Source: Paroedura picta (taxonomy: Eukaryota; Chordata; Lepidosauria; Squamata; Gekkonidae). Taken from it: 64,000 nt of DNA. The notes under the pieces were generated by a model. That model made no database searches. It was not told the origin of the DNA and saw only the letters and a program-made list of their open reading frames with translations. Positions 21,255 through 32,655 of this stretch are shown in pieces. Both the position numbers and the translations under genes were made by a program. The DNA is taken from the NCBI RefSeq assembly GCF_049243985.1, contig NC_135384.1:12644501-12708500 (forward strand). Direction: 5' to 3'. Position 1 is the first letter of the stretch. Every line of letters starts with the position of its first letter.

Positions 21255-22935
21255 GGCCCATGAAGAGGACATCTGAGGTCACCGATCGTTGCCCTAGAAC
21301 AATGAATGTGTTACCTGCGAGTTGGAGGAAGCACATACACCTTATAAGCCCTGTATTTCCAGTGCTCCAAGCCCATTATCTCCTGTGGAGACGCTCCATC
21401 TTGAAACGCCTGTGTAGCAGCACCAATACGAAAAGAGTGCATCCCGTAGCATCCCAACCTCAGGCCAAAACCCTTGTTGCAGGTTCTAAGATTGTCCACA
21501 AATAGATACCTGGAGAGGCATGTGCCCTTTTGATGCATTAACAGTGTCCAACACAGCCTAGGCTGGATGGCCAGCACTGCATAAGATGGTCCCCAAAGGA
21601 TCTTTAGCCAATGTGACCCATGCCGCTTTCCCATTCTGGTCTGTTTTGGACCATCACAGCTTAACCTGCATTGACCATGTCCCTTCTAGGACATGACAAG
21701 TGATGAATGAGGTAGTACTTCTCCCTGGCCTTCTTCGGTACCACCCCAATGGGGGAGACCCTTTGGTTTGTGAACAGTGGGAAAGAGAATGGGACTGCAA
21801 TCCTGATTCTCCTTCACAACCCCCAGCAATTAGGTGGCCGACCTCAGATTGACACTCTCTGCTGTGACACTTCCACCTGTGAAAGGAATTTGGAAACCTA
21901 CCTCAAATCCAGTGAGCAGACATTCTAAAACTTCCCTATCTAGTTACCTCTGCAGCCAATGCTGCAGAGCCTCCAGCTGCACCAGAACAGGGGGCTCTGA
22001 TGAGTGCACCTTCCATGCTGGCCTCAGGCAGTCTTGGTGGCCATTGAAGGTCAAGGAGCTCCCAACTCTCCCTCCTTCCTCATGAAGGATTGGGCCTGAT
22101 GAAAGGGCTGCTGTGTGCTGCCATCCTTGGGTGCAACCCAAACCTGTATGTGCCCCACCACACCTCTCACACACATGTGAGCAGCGGCAAGGCTTCTGGG
22201 TACAAAACATGTGATTGTAGTCCCAGCACACAAGCCCTGTGTCTTGCCTGGACAATGCCCCTTTCTTCTCCTTTTCATGCTGTTGAGCACATATTGGGAC
22301 CCAGCCTGACAAACCAGGTATCCTGGTGTTTTATATCCCAACATACCCAGGGGTTGTAAGACAGCATTGTCTGAATCACTGGTCATACTCCAGGGCTGCC
22401 TCATCACCCCCAAGCTCCCCGGCCTCCAGGACATGTGGCAGGTACCTGCCAAGATGCCTGCTGCATTCCAGATATGCTGCACTGATGAGGGAAAACTATT
22501 TAGCAAAGTCCGTGAGCCAATTGTTGAATGACTGCTCGCACTGTGGTGTCACCTTCATCTTGGTGTATTAGTGCCTACCTGTGTTTCCCTGATTTTGTGG
22601 CTTGCCTTATGAAATCAAAAATGTCCACAAACTGTCCTTCCAATGTGCATTCCCATACTTTGTGGAGCAGGTGAATGCAGGGAGGGCTTCCATACCCATG
22701 AACCTTCTGGGGGGTTCCCTCATTGCTCCCTCCTCTACTCTCACTTCCAGCAGCCAACTGGCAGAGGCTCTTGGCTTACGTTTGAAAGGTCTGGCATAAA
22801 TGCCCCTTCCAGCTAGTACCAGCCCATCTTCCTCAGAGGAGGACTCACCTGAGGATGTCAAACTTTCCCTGGAGCACCCACACCTGTGGTAACACCGTGC
22901 TCACCCTTGATGAGACTGGGCCATGCCCGCACTTC
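21255..22935 (-). mobile_element. DIRS/Ngaro-like retroelement fossil with gag and recombinase parts in order
   Basis: On the minus strand the gag part (about 22900 down to 21950, with a zinc-knuckle-like CX2CX3HX4C segment) precedes a tyrosine-recombinase C-terminal part (21634-21311; HSFRIGAAT box and a final HWKYRAYKVY tyrosine region). This is the expected order for the family and is the best evidence for the assignment. No reverse transcriptase part is visible here. Broken in several places. Confidence 0.65.
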
Positions 22936-23040
22936 TCTGCAGGCAAGCTTCTGCATCCTCCCTGGAGCTTTTGGCCTGATCTGTGCTCCGGCACGAGTGC
23001 TGGGTCAGTAAAGTTCTAAGTGCATAAATGGTCTAGGACA
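22936..23040. mobile_element. Miniature element remnant (GTGCATAAACGGTC-type end)
   Basis: It ends in AAGTGCATAAATGGTCTAGG and shares GAGCNTTTGGCCTG and GTGCTCC with the 36380-36559 element. The left end is missing. Confidence 0.4.
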
Positions 23041-23675
23041 TGGATATTCCTTTGATGCATAGCCATGTTTTACTAATTATCTATTTAGGATAGTTACAAA
23101 AGGAATGGGGCAGGGTGAGAGTATGGCCACAGTAGAAGGCTCCAGCAACACTTGGTAATTAACTGACATGAACAGGCATTTGGTTTGGGCCAATAAACAC
23201 CAATGCTGACAGAGCCTCCTGCCGTGTACACACCCTAAAACCAATCAGAAAGACCATTGGCAGCACTGAAAAGAGTTTCCTTAGCTGACAGCTGACTGAC
23301 TGTATGATGGTTTTAATGTCAGATGGATTTAGCAGGGTTTTGTTAATTTAATCCTACTGTTTAACTTTTAAATGAATTCCTTATTAATTATTATATTTGC
23401 ATTTTTATGAAATACTATAATACCATACTATGATGGAAATCTCTCAGAGTCAGCTTGTAAAGGGTGGTCAAGAAATTCCAGAAATAAATATAGAAATAAA
23501 GAACCTGTAAAGGCTGATGTTCCTCTCTACTAGCATGCCTTAAAATAACTTATGTGAATCTGAAGTCTGTCTGTGATGAGGATTCCCAATCAGAGGTCTG
23601 TGGACCTCTAAGGGTCTATCAGAGCTCCTCTTTAATGGACTCAACAATAAGCAAATCATGACTCCTCCTTTCCAC
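23041..23675. other. Spacer, no gene seen
   Basis: The first 120 bases resemble part of the conserved spacer block (ACTAATTATCTATTTAGGATAGTTA). The rest is AT-rich and unique in the window. Confidence 0.4.
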
Positions 23676-23940
23676 CCAAGTGTGGGGTAGTGAGTTCTCT
23701 TATGGTTTCTGCACCTGGGAGAGTATGGAGTCTCCATACCTTGTCCATTGGGCTTTCATGGCAATGATACTGGAGTGGTTTGCCATTTCCTTCTCCAGTG
23801 GAACACCTTTTGTCAGAGCTCTCAGCTATGACCTGTCCATCTTGGGTGGCCCTGAACGGCATAGCTCATAGCTTCACTGAGCTACGCAAGCCCCCTTGCC
23901 ATGGCAAGGCAGCGATCCTTGAAGGGCTCCTCCATACCTA
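23676..23940 (+). mobile_element. BovB LINE fragment
   Basis: It contains GCAATGATACTGGAGTGGTTTG and CATAGCTCATAGCTTCA..GAGCTA, recognised from the 5' half of BovB-type LINEs. Non-coding remnant. A coding BovB copy lies at 49286-51165. Confidence 0.55.
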
Positions 23941-24299
23941 CTCCCAATTTAAATTTCCTCCTGTCTCCCCCCCTCCCCAATCCTCTTCATGCCTGCCTGT
24001 TAATGCAGGCCATTATGTCACTTGTGGTCCTTGAACTCTGAAAAAAATTATTTCAGTGGTTCCTCCACAATTAAACATCGAAAAAGGCTGGTCTATGATA
24101 ATGATAGCTGTAACTTTTGAAATCTTGTGGAAAAGAGCTCTTCAAAACAGTCTGGAAGTCTGTCATCTCTCTTTTGATTGCTTGCCTTCAAAATTTCAAG
24201 AGTGCATTAAATCTAAGAGCTTCAAGGAATCACAATTTGGAAACTGGGAAGATTTATACCAGGGACTTAATTCTTTCATTTGCTGCTCAATCTGGAACA
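23941..24299. other. Spacer, no gene seen
   Basis: AT-rich; short open frames on the + strand (about 80-90 codons) with no recognisable domain and no paralogous conservation in the window. Confidence 0.35.
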
Positions 24300-25487
24300 A
24301 GCTGCTGTTGCATAGCAAGATTTTGCAAGATTAATGTTGCCATGTATATGGATTCTTAGATTTCATTGACGACACACATTTGATAATCTATTGCACGAGA
24401 CATTTCTTGTGTATATTGTTTTAAAATTTGATTTTCTCCATTCTTTGTTAATATATCACAGCAATTATTTTTTGTTATTTAGATTTGTCTTGGAAGGGGT
24501 TCAGGCTGAACTGTCCCTGTTTGACAGCTGTCCATCCCACCAAATGTCTACATGGCACTTATTCTTTGCCAGGCCTCTTTGTCAATTGTTGTTTTCACCC
24601 CACTGGATCTCCCCACCTGCACAGGATCACAAACAAAATCAGCCTGTCTGCACAGGCCTAACAGGTCAGTGAAAAAAGGAAGCTGTGTTGAGAATACCAA
24701 AATAAGCTTAGGAAAAATGAATCTGCCCAGTCACTGGAAAAAATCTTTGGGGACTGAAAGATGCTTAAAATATTTTTCAATAAGCTTTTAAGGCACTTCA
24801 GCTTAAAATTTTAACAAACCAAAGCTGAACTCCTAAATTGTTGAGAGATCTTTCTTTTGGGGGCCCGGTGACACGCTCAGAGAACTCTAATACTAAGACA
24901 TGGATATTGCTTAGATATCTTGGGTCTTACATCATGTACAGGCATATTGTACTAATTATCTATTTAGGATAGTTAAAAACGGTGTGTGTGTGTGGGGGGG
25001 AGAATATGGCAACAGTAAAAGGCTTCAGAAACACTTGATAATTAAGTGAGGTGAACTCCTGGGAGCCAGTTGCCAAGGACAGAACATAAATTAAGCTCTG
25101 TCTTACTTACACAGACTTTTGGTCTATGATTTGACATAAATTAGCAGCACACATTCTATCAAGCCCTCTATGGAATAACCTGGACAGGTGGATAGATGAA
25201 CTTAAACCAATCAACCGAGCCAGAGCTCCTCTCATTTGTTACAGATCTTAATGCTATTTAGCCACCAAACCACATCCACATGCAGAATGAAGACATTCTA
25301 CTTGACAACGGAAACTGAGCAGAAATGGAGATAGGGAACCAAAGCTGAAAAGGTCTGGAGAAGAAACAGGACTCTAAGGCATTCGATAATATTTGGTACT
25401 AGAACATCCATATCTGAGTGGAGCACCATTGCCACAGTTTTAAAGGTATTCCTTCCTAACTTTTACAATGTCTTAGGATAGATTCAG
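24300..25487. repeat. Conserved spacer block upstream of OR copy 4
   Basis: Full-length copy of the block at 6710-7855, with a GT-rich microsatellite near 24985. The candidate donor TTTTAAAG|GTATTCC is near 25447. No gene seen. Confidence 0.6.
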
Positions 25488-26189
25488 ATGGGTAGCCGTG
25501 TTGGTCCGAAGCAACAGGTGTTGTACATTTGGAATTTAGGATGGAAGGTTTCAACCACTGATGAAGCCAATGAAAACGGATTGTAACTAGAAGCCGTTAT
25601 GGTTGTTCCTTCTGGTATATAAAAGATGTAAAAGAAATTGAATTTACTCATTGTATATATTATTACAAACATATTGCCTTAGAAAGGTTCCCTGTTTCCT
25701 TCTGCGTATTGCTTGAATAAAATGGCATTGGTCTTTAGGGCACCTCTAGCTTCACTTTGTTCTTATATTTTACTAAGTTGTCCAGAAAGATTTAATAAAT
25801 CTCATTTTAAAAATTAATATATAAAATTGCATCATGGTGTAAGAGGAATTGTACCTGGAACTCTTGTGCCAATCTTCCTACCTGCACTGTTAGAGGAATG
25901 GCCATTTTGAACCATGATTCTATGAATACAGCGTTGGTCTGAACAAAGTTACATCCTTAAGACCGACAAAATATAATTCTGGGTAAAGCTTTTGTGCACA
26001 TGCACAATTTGACTTCCAGAAAGAAGCAATGGGCATTTAAAATGTACACGTTTATTGAGAATATAATGGGCAGCCTAAAGAAAAGTGGAGTGATGAAGTA
26101 TATTCAATAAAAATGGAGTCCGATAGCACCTTTAAGGCCAACAAAGATTTATTCTAGGTTTGAGCTTTTGAGTGCATGCACAATTTCTC
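25488..26189. mobile_element. Penelope-like repeat, left part
   Basis: It starts with GGGTAGCCGTGTTGGTCCG, carries the hammerhead-like motif, then an AT-rich insert of about 340 bases (25630-25970) absent from the other units, then the Penelope-like sequence up to the miniature element insertion. Confidence 0.45.
25552..25605 (+). ncRNA. Hammerhead-ribozyme-like motif
   Basis: CAACCA-CTGATGA-(7)-GAAA-ACGG-loop-CCGTTA-TGGTTG. Helix I is 6 bp and perfect. Helix III (AACGG with CCGTT) is perfect and places TTA directly before helix I, as required for cleavage. Helix II is not visible in the 7-base spacer. Confidence 0.45.
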
Positions 26190-27057
26190 AGGGGCTTTCC
26201 GCACCGGGATCCTTATAGCAAATTGTTTGCTGAACGAAAAATCGCTATTTAAAATAGTGGAATTCGTCATTATGCATACCTGACTTTGTAGTGGAATCCA
26301 GTTGCATTTCCATCGTTTCCCACAAGCTTCCGGTCTCAGCAAAAATCGCTAGAAAGGAAGCGCTATTGCCAAGCTCGTCCCGCCCCTGGCCGTCAAGCAG
26401 CCAATGGGCAGCCGTTAGCATGCTCCCAATCAGCCCCTTTCCCTTTAAGAAAGGTTTAAAAAAAAAAAAAAACACACACACCCATTGCAACGAATATGTG
26501 TTGATTCGTTGCAATGGAGAGACCCATCCAGCTGGCAGGTGTGTTTGAGCTGTCGTTTCATCGTTGCCATGCTCCTCCCAAGTGAAAAAAAAAAATCCCC
26601 CCCCTCACGGGCCCGATTTTCGGCCGAAAACAGTGTAAAAAATAAAGGGAAAATACATCAGCAAACGGGCTTCTCTGTGCTTAGTGACTAAACAGCTCTG
26701 GGGAGGGACTGAAGCCGGGGAAGCCTCTAAACAGAGGCTCGTTTGGAAAAAAAAATGGCGATCGCTTCGCCGGAAGATCAGAGGAGAGAGCCAGGGAGAG
26801 GGACTTTGTAGAAACCACAACAATGGTAACGCACAGAACTTTCCCGCTAGTGTTGCAGATTGGTTGCAGGAGTGTAGCGCTTTCCGGAGGGTCAATCCAC
26901 TTTTGGGGATTTCCCTGAAAGCGCTACAAGGAAGCGCTTTTTGCGGATCGGTTTCAGGTGTGTGGCAGATTGTCAACGACGTTGTGCATAATGGCAAAAC
27001 TGTAGCGTTTTCAATTGGCAACCATTGTGCGATTTTGAAGGAGTGCGGAAAGCCCCT
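26190..27057. mobile_element. hAT-like non-autonomous DNA transposon (868 bp)
   Basis: Terminal inverted repeats AGGGGCTTTCCGCAC and GTGCGGAAAGCCCCT. No transposase. Overlapping open frames on both strands (up to about 150 codons) lack any domain. It is inserted in a Penelope-like repeat whose empty paralogous site is visible near 8200. A relative lies at 57221-58101. hAT affiliation is inferred from the terminus style. Confidence 0.7.
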
Positions 27058-27800
27058 CATTCACTCTTCCTCAGAGTGCATTTAGTCTCAGGAAGAGAGC
27101 ATGCACTCAAAAGCTCACACCTTGAATAAATCTTTGTTTGTAAATCTTTGAATAAATATTTGTTGGCCTTAAAATTGCTATTGGACTCTATTTTGTGTTG
27201 TGCTACTTCAGACAAACACGGCTATCCACATGAATCAGAGGATATTCAAAACAGAGTGTTCTTGGTTCCCAAGAATCTGAATTGCTGGGTGGAACAGTCT
27301 CTTTAACTTCAGTGGACATAAGGATCACAGGAGTGGGAATCTGGAGATGTAGGAAAAATCTATTCTGGGTTAGATCTACCAGTGAGGAGGTACCCGAGAG
27401 GCTTATTGGGTGTGGGAAACCAGACTGAGTTAAAATTACGAATACAAAGTCCTGCTTCCCTGGCTGTCCTATGAAAACTGCTTCCATTTGGGAATGAAAT
27501 TGTCCATTTGAAAGATCTAAGATGGGAATGCAGCATTTATACATGGAGTTAAAGTAATTCTCCTGCATCATAGACCCTTAACAATGGGGCCCCAAGGCTT
27601 TCTAGTACTGTGTTGGCATATATATTCCAAGTAAGAGGACTTCCAACAGGTTCATCAACTTTTGTGTGTGTGGTATTGTGGTATCACTCTCCCAGGTTTT
27701 GTATAGTTCTACGTCAAATTTCCAGAATGTGTCGACATGGATGTACTGGAAACTTAGGTTCGGGCTAACTAACACATGGTTGGTGGGGTTGGTGAAAGTC
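27058..27800. repeat. Penelope-like repeat (right part) and duplicated spacer
   Basis: It continues the interrupted Penelope-like repeat (to about 27230), then sequence matching 8370-8960. No gene seen. Confidence 0.5.
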
Positions 27801-28073
27801 AGTGAGATATTGATCTCCCATGTAGTTTGGCTATATACAAATTATGTCATTCTCTGCTTGTACAAGGATGACTTAGCTACCAGGCTATGGTAACTATGAT
27901 TATGGTTTAAAAAAGGAATCATAAATAACCATTCACTTATCTTAGTTTATTTACAATTGCCTTCAGAGAAAGCGCCATTGAATAGACCAGCGAAGAATTC
28001 TGAAGAGACCAGCTGAGGATAGTTCTCTAGAACATTTCCTCCAGGTAACCTGCACCTGGATATTGAGAACAAA
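27801..28073 (+). promoter_or_regulatory. OR-proximal block of copy 4 with splice acceptor
   Basis: Same block as before the other ORs; CATTTCCTCCAG|GTAACC lies 30 bases before the ATG. Confidence 0.5.
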
Positions 28074-29021
28074 ATGCCCAATCTTACATCCATATCTGAA
28101 TTTCTGCTCCTGGAATTTGCAGACACCCGAGAACTGCAGATCTTACATTTCCTTATATTCTTAGTAATATATGTGATTGCATTGACTGGCAATCTTCTCA
28201 TCATCGTGGTTATAGTGCTCAATCATCATCTACACACCCCCATGTACTTCTTCTTAATGAACTTGGCTGTTCAGGACCTTGGCACAGTTTCTGTCACGGT
28301 ACCTAAAGCTATGGCCAGTTCCCTCCAAAACACCCAGTCAATTTCTTATTCAGGTTGTGTGGCTCAAGTGTTTTTCTTCTTACTATTTGAAGTGTCAGAT
28401 TTTGCCATCCTCACAATAATGGCGCATGATCGATATGTGGCTATCTGCAACCCATTGCAATATGAGAGCATCATGCACAGAGGAGCCTGCTTTCAGATGG
28501 CAGCAGGTGCATGGATTGTATGTAACCTTTATGCCACTTTACACACCACTTGCACTTTTGCCATCACCTTCTGCTCCAATAAGATCAGTCAGTTCTTTTG
28601 TGAAATTCCACAGATGCTTACACTCTCATGTTCAGATTTATATCTAATTGAAGTTGGACTTCTTTTATTGGGCTGCACCATAGCTGCAGGATGTTTTATC
28701 TTCATCATCATAACCTACGTTCAGATTTTTGCTACACTACTTCGAATGCCTTCTGTGCAGGGTCAGAAGAAAGCCCTCTCCACTTGCATCCCCCACCTCA
28801 CTGTGGTGTCTCTGAATGTTTTCACTGGGATGTTTGCTTACTTAAAGCCTCCCGCTAACTCTTCATCTCATATCAATATACTTTTTGCTGTCATGTATGC
28901 TGTATTACCTCCAATGCTGAATCCCTTCATCTATAGCATGAGAAACAAAGACCTGAAGACTGCATTGTTGAAGCTCACTGATTTTAGACACTTCCCCAAA
29001 ACCTATTCTGCCAAATTCTAG
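28074..29021 (+). CDS. Olfactory receptor (class II, OR14-like), copy 4
   Basis: Intact 315-residue OR beginning MPNLTS (sequon NLT at 3-5). All motifs are present: LHTPMYFFL, MAHDRYVAIC, TYVQIF, KALSTCIPHL and, in TM7, PMLNPFIYS. It shares with copy 5 the MPNLTS start, GNLLII in TM1, NTQSISYSG, and VQGQKKA in place of the VQGRKKA of copies 1-3. It shares FADTRELQ, ESIMHRGA and GCFIFIIITY with copy 3. It has Lys at the FAYLKPP position of extracellular loop 3, where the others have Arg. No break seen. Confidence 0.95.
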   Translation: MPNLTSISEFLLLEFADTRELQILHFLIFLVIYVIALTGNLLIIVVIVLNHHLHTPMYFFLMNLAVQDLGTVSVTVPKAMASSLQNTQSISYSGCVAQVFFFLLFEVSDFAILTIMAHDRYVAICNPLQYESIMHRGACFQMAAGAWIVCNLYATLHTTCTFAITFCSNKISQFFCEIPQMLTLSCSDLYLIEVGLLLLGCTIAAGCFIFIIITYVQIFATLLRMPSVQGQKKALSTCIPHLTVVSLNVFTGMFAYLKPPANSSSHINILFAVMYAVLPPMLNPFIYSMRNKDLKTALLKLTDFRHFPKTYSAKF

Positions 29022-29254
29022 GAAGATTGTCTTGAATGACTTGATCTGAGTTATTTTCTTGATTGTTTTTGTAATTCAGGGAATCCAAATATAATAAGAA
29101 TGAAAAATGTTTTGCTTATTATTTTGATATGCTTTCCCCCTCTTCATGTTCTCAATCTATTACACTAGACTTTTGACAGGCAGGTGGGCATTATCGGCCC
29201 CAGGAAAGATGCTTTACGTGTTTTTTGGTGTTGGCATAACCAGCCACAGCTTTA

Positions 29255-29260
29255 AATAAA
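29255..29260 (+). terminator. Candidate polyadenylation signal of OR copy 4
   Basis: AATAAA at the conserved offset after the stop. Inferred. Confidence 0.45.
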
Positions 29261-29329
29261 ACCTGAAGTGTTAGTTAGATAAAGGGGAGATCCTGCCCTG
29301 TTTTCAGCCAACTACACCCGAACCTGAAT

Positions 29330-30740
29330 TTAACCTTAGTTGTCTCACCATAAATCCCTCCTCTTCTCTCAGCCGTTAGGGTCTCTAACTGGTAAGTGTC
29401 CCACCTGAGGTACTGCAGGGGGTGCACACCTCCATCGGTCCATACTCAAGCCACCCGGTTGCGTGAAACACCAGCCTTTCCCCAACGATCAGTTCGTTCA
29501 CGCCAAGCCACCTCTCAGGAGGTCCAAACCTGGAACACAACCATACTCCCCCCATAAGGCTCCCTCTATGCCGTCTCATCACAAGAGCAAGGTCTTTCAA
29601 GACTTCCTTGATTCCAGCCATTCACAGATGGCATCATGAATTATGTGGAGCCACAAATCTGTTCCCCAGTCTGAAAGGTGTACAATGCTGGGGTGATATA
29701 GAGCTTCCAGGTTGTGGTCCACCTCCAGATGCTTGACCACTGTCCCTCCCCATCCTTCAGTTTGGTGTAGTGGTTAGGAGTGTGGTTTTCTAATCTGGTG
29801 TGCCAGGTTCTATTCTGCAATCCTGCATATGCTGCTAGCTGGGTGACCTTGGCTTCGCCATGGTACTGATAACACTGTTCTGACTCATCAGTGATATCAG
29901 AACTCTGTCAGCCTCACCCACTTCACATGGTATCTGTTGTGGGGAGAGGAAAGGGAAGGTGACTGTAAAGCGCTATGAACCACCTTCGGGTAGAGAAAAG
30001 GAGCATATAAGAACCAACTCTTCTTCTCAACAAACCTAGTAAGCATTTTATTAACTTTCCTAACCAATAGGCTCATCCCCTTGCGTGCCAAGTCATACCC
30101 ATGGCTTTCAACTATTGCTGACATAATATTTTGGTTCTGGCAAACGTTGTCTCAGGACCATTAAATTTCCAGTAATAACATTAATTAGCTGTAACTCTTC
30201 AAACTTGGGGATGCCCCCCCCCCCAAGTTGTATACCTACAGCCACTGGCACGGCTGCCCTATGAACCTCTGACACAACCAGCTCCAGGAGGGTTTTCCAC
30301 TTCATCTCCCTGCAGCCAGACCAAAGAAGGTGGTCATCAAGTCCTAGGTGAGGTCCCCAACTGGAGCATGCTGCATCTGGACTGGAACAGTTCACATAAC
30401 TATTTCCCATGAAGAGAACATCTGAGGTCAACGATAGGTGCCCTAGAACAATGAATGTGTTACCTGCGAGTTGGAAGATGCACATACAGTTTATAAGCCT
30501 CCAGTGCTACAAGCCCATTATCTCCTTTGGAGATGCTCCATCTTGAAATGTCTGTGTAGCAGCACCGATACGAAAAGAATGCATCCCATAGGATCCCATC
30601 CTCAAGCCCAAATGCAAATTGCAGGTTCTAAGTTTGTCCGCAAATAGGTACTTGGAGAGGCATGTGCCATTTTGATGCATTTACAGTGTCCCTCCCAGCC
30701 TAGGCTGGATGGCCAGCACAGCATGCAATTGTCCCCAAAG
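29330..30740 (-). mobile_element. DIRS/Ngaro-like fossil, recombinase and SGNH-hydrolase-like parts (unit D)
   Basis: Minus-strand remnants match 4046-5240. An SGNH-like segment (GNSYVN region at about 30400, then HLGLDDHL) is separated from its second half (about 29600-29740) by the SINE at 29761-30028; recombinase-type sequence lies at about 30440-30740. The left part (29340-29600) is preserved here but not in unit A. Broken. Confidence 0.5.
29761..30028 (+). mobile_element. tRNA-derived SINE (duplicate insertion)
   Basis: Same SINE at the same site as 4262-4535, with matching flanks on both sides. Confidence 0.85.
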
Positions 30741-31265
30741 GATCTTTAGTTGGCAAGTTGGCCTTTGCAACCGGTCTTCAAGCTCAGATGCATACAACTG
30801 GTAGGGGTTGACTCCCACTGGAGATCCAAGTGCCTTTTGACAGGGCTATGCCCAAGCTATGGCTCAACAGTTCTGTGGTAAGAGTAGCAGGGATTCACAG
30901 CAGGACATTATCTCCACTGACAATCACGTTGATGAGGCCAATGGTGTCTCACAACCTCTGGGTATGTTGGGACATAAAACACCAGGATACCTGGCTTGTC
31001 AGGGTGGGTCCCAACATATGCTCACAGCATGAAAAGGAGAAGAAAGGGGCATTGTCCAGGGAAGACACAGGGCTTGTGTGCTGGGACTACAATCACATGG
31101 TTTGTACCCAGAAGCCTTGCCGCAGCTCACATGTGTGTGAGAGGTGTGGTGGGGCACATACAGGTTTGGGTTGCATGCAGGGAGGGCAGCACCCAGCAGC
31201 CCTTTCATCAGGCAAAATCTTTCATGAGAAAGGAGGGTAGTTGAGAGCCCCTCGACCTTCAACTG
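30741..31265 (+). mobile_element. DIRS/Ngaro-like fossil, gag part (unit D)
   Basis: Plus-strand gag remnant with zinc-knuckle-like CX2CX3HX4C at about 31125-31175, head to head with the minus-strand recombinase piece as in unit A. It is shortened internally relative to 5270-6310. Broken. Confidence 0.6.
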
Positions 31266-31269
31266 CCAC

Positions 31270-31490
31270 CACAGGCCTGGTGCTGGCAATTATGCACAGC
31301 GGTGGCCCGCCACAGCTCTGGATTACCCAGCAAGCTACGGAAGATCTCATGTTCGCGTAACGTGGGTCTTCCATAGTCCTGGGCCGGGCAGCACCTGCCC
31401 TTGTGGCTACAGCGACTGTTATCGGGGATTTTCCCTGAAGCGCTGCTGCCACCAGTGCGGGAAATATGGCCCGTGCATAATGGGCCTTTG
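31270..31490. mobile_element. Miniature element, second copy of the 6480 element
   Basis: It ends in CCCGTGCATAATGGGCC. It matches 6480-6686 almost throughout and sits in the same context. Confidence 0.5.
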
Positions 31491-31499
31491 CTGCTCAAT

Positions 31500-32655
31500 C
31501 TGGAATAGGCTGCTGTTGCATAGCAAGATTTTGCAAGATTAATGTTGCCATGTATATGGATTCTTAGATTTCATTGATGACACACATTTGATAATCTATT
31601 GCACTAGACATTCCTTGTGTAATTGTTTAAAATTTGATTTTGTCCATTTCTTGATACAATATCACAGCAATTAATTTTTGTTATTTAGATTTGTCCTGGA
31701 AGGGGTTCAGGCTGTCCTTGTCTGAGAGCTGTTCATCCCTCCAAATGCCTACATGGCACTTTGCCAGGACTCTCTGTCAATTGTTGCTTTCACCCCAATG
31801 GATCTCCCCACCTGCACAGGATCAGAAACAAAATCAGCGTCTCTGCACAGGCCTAACATGTCACTGAAAAAGGGAAGCTGTGTTGAGAATACCAAAATAG
31901 ACTTAGGAAAAATACATCTGTCAAGTCACTGGAAAAAATCTTGGGGGACTGAAAGATCCATCAAATATTTTTCAATAAGCTTTTAAGGCACTTCAGGTTA
32001 AAATTGTAACAAACCAAAGCCCAACTCTTAAATTGTTGAGGGATCTTTCTTTTGAGTGCACAGTGGCACACTCAAAGAACTCTAATACTAAGACAAGGAT
32101 ATTGCTTAGATATCTTGGGTCTTACATCATGCATAGGCATGTTGTACTAATTATCTGTTTAGGATAGTTTAAAAAATGGTGTGTGTATGGGGGAGGGGAA
32201 GAGAGAATACAGCAACAGTAAAAGGCTTCAGAACCACTTGGCAATTCAGTGAGGTGAACTCCTGGGAGCCAGTTGCCAAGGACAGAACATAAATTAAGCT
32301 CTGTCTTACTTACACAGACTTTTGGTCTATGATTTGACAGAAATTAGCAGCACACATTCTCTCAAGCCATCTATGGAATAACCTGGACAGGTGGATAGAG
32401 GAACTTAAACTGATAAATTGAGCCATTAGTGCTATTTAGGCATCAAACCACATCCACATGAAGAATGAAGACATTCTACTTGACAATGGAAACTGAGCAG
32501 AAATGGAGATAGGGAACCAAAGCTGAAAAGGTCTGGAGAAGAAACAGGACTCTAAGGTATTTGATAATCTTTGGTACTAGAACATCCATATCTGAGTGGA
32601 GCATCATTGCAGCAGTTTCAAAGGTATTCCTTCCTAACTTTTACAATGTTTTAGG
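31500..32655. repeat. Conserved spacer block upstream of OR copy 5
   Basis: Copy of the block at 6710-7855. The candidate donor TTTCAAAG|GTATTCC is near 32624. No gene seen. Confidence 0.6.

Noticed and set aside
26605-27085. Overlapping open frames of 133 and 151 codons on opposite strands
   Set aside because: Both lie largely in the 868-bp non-autonomous element and have no domain; the related element at 57221 does not preserve them.
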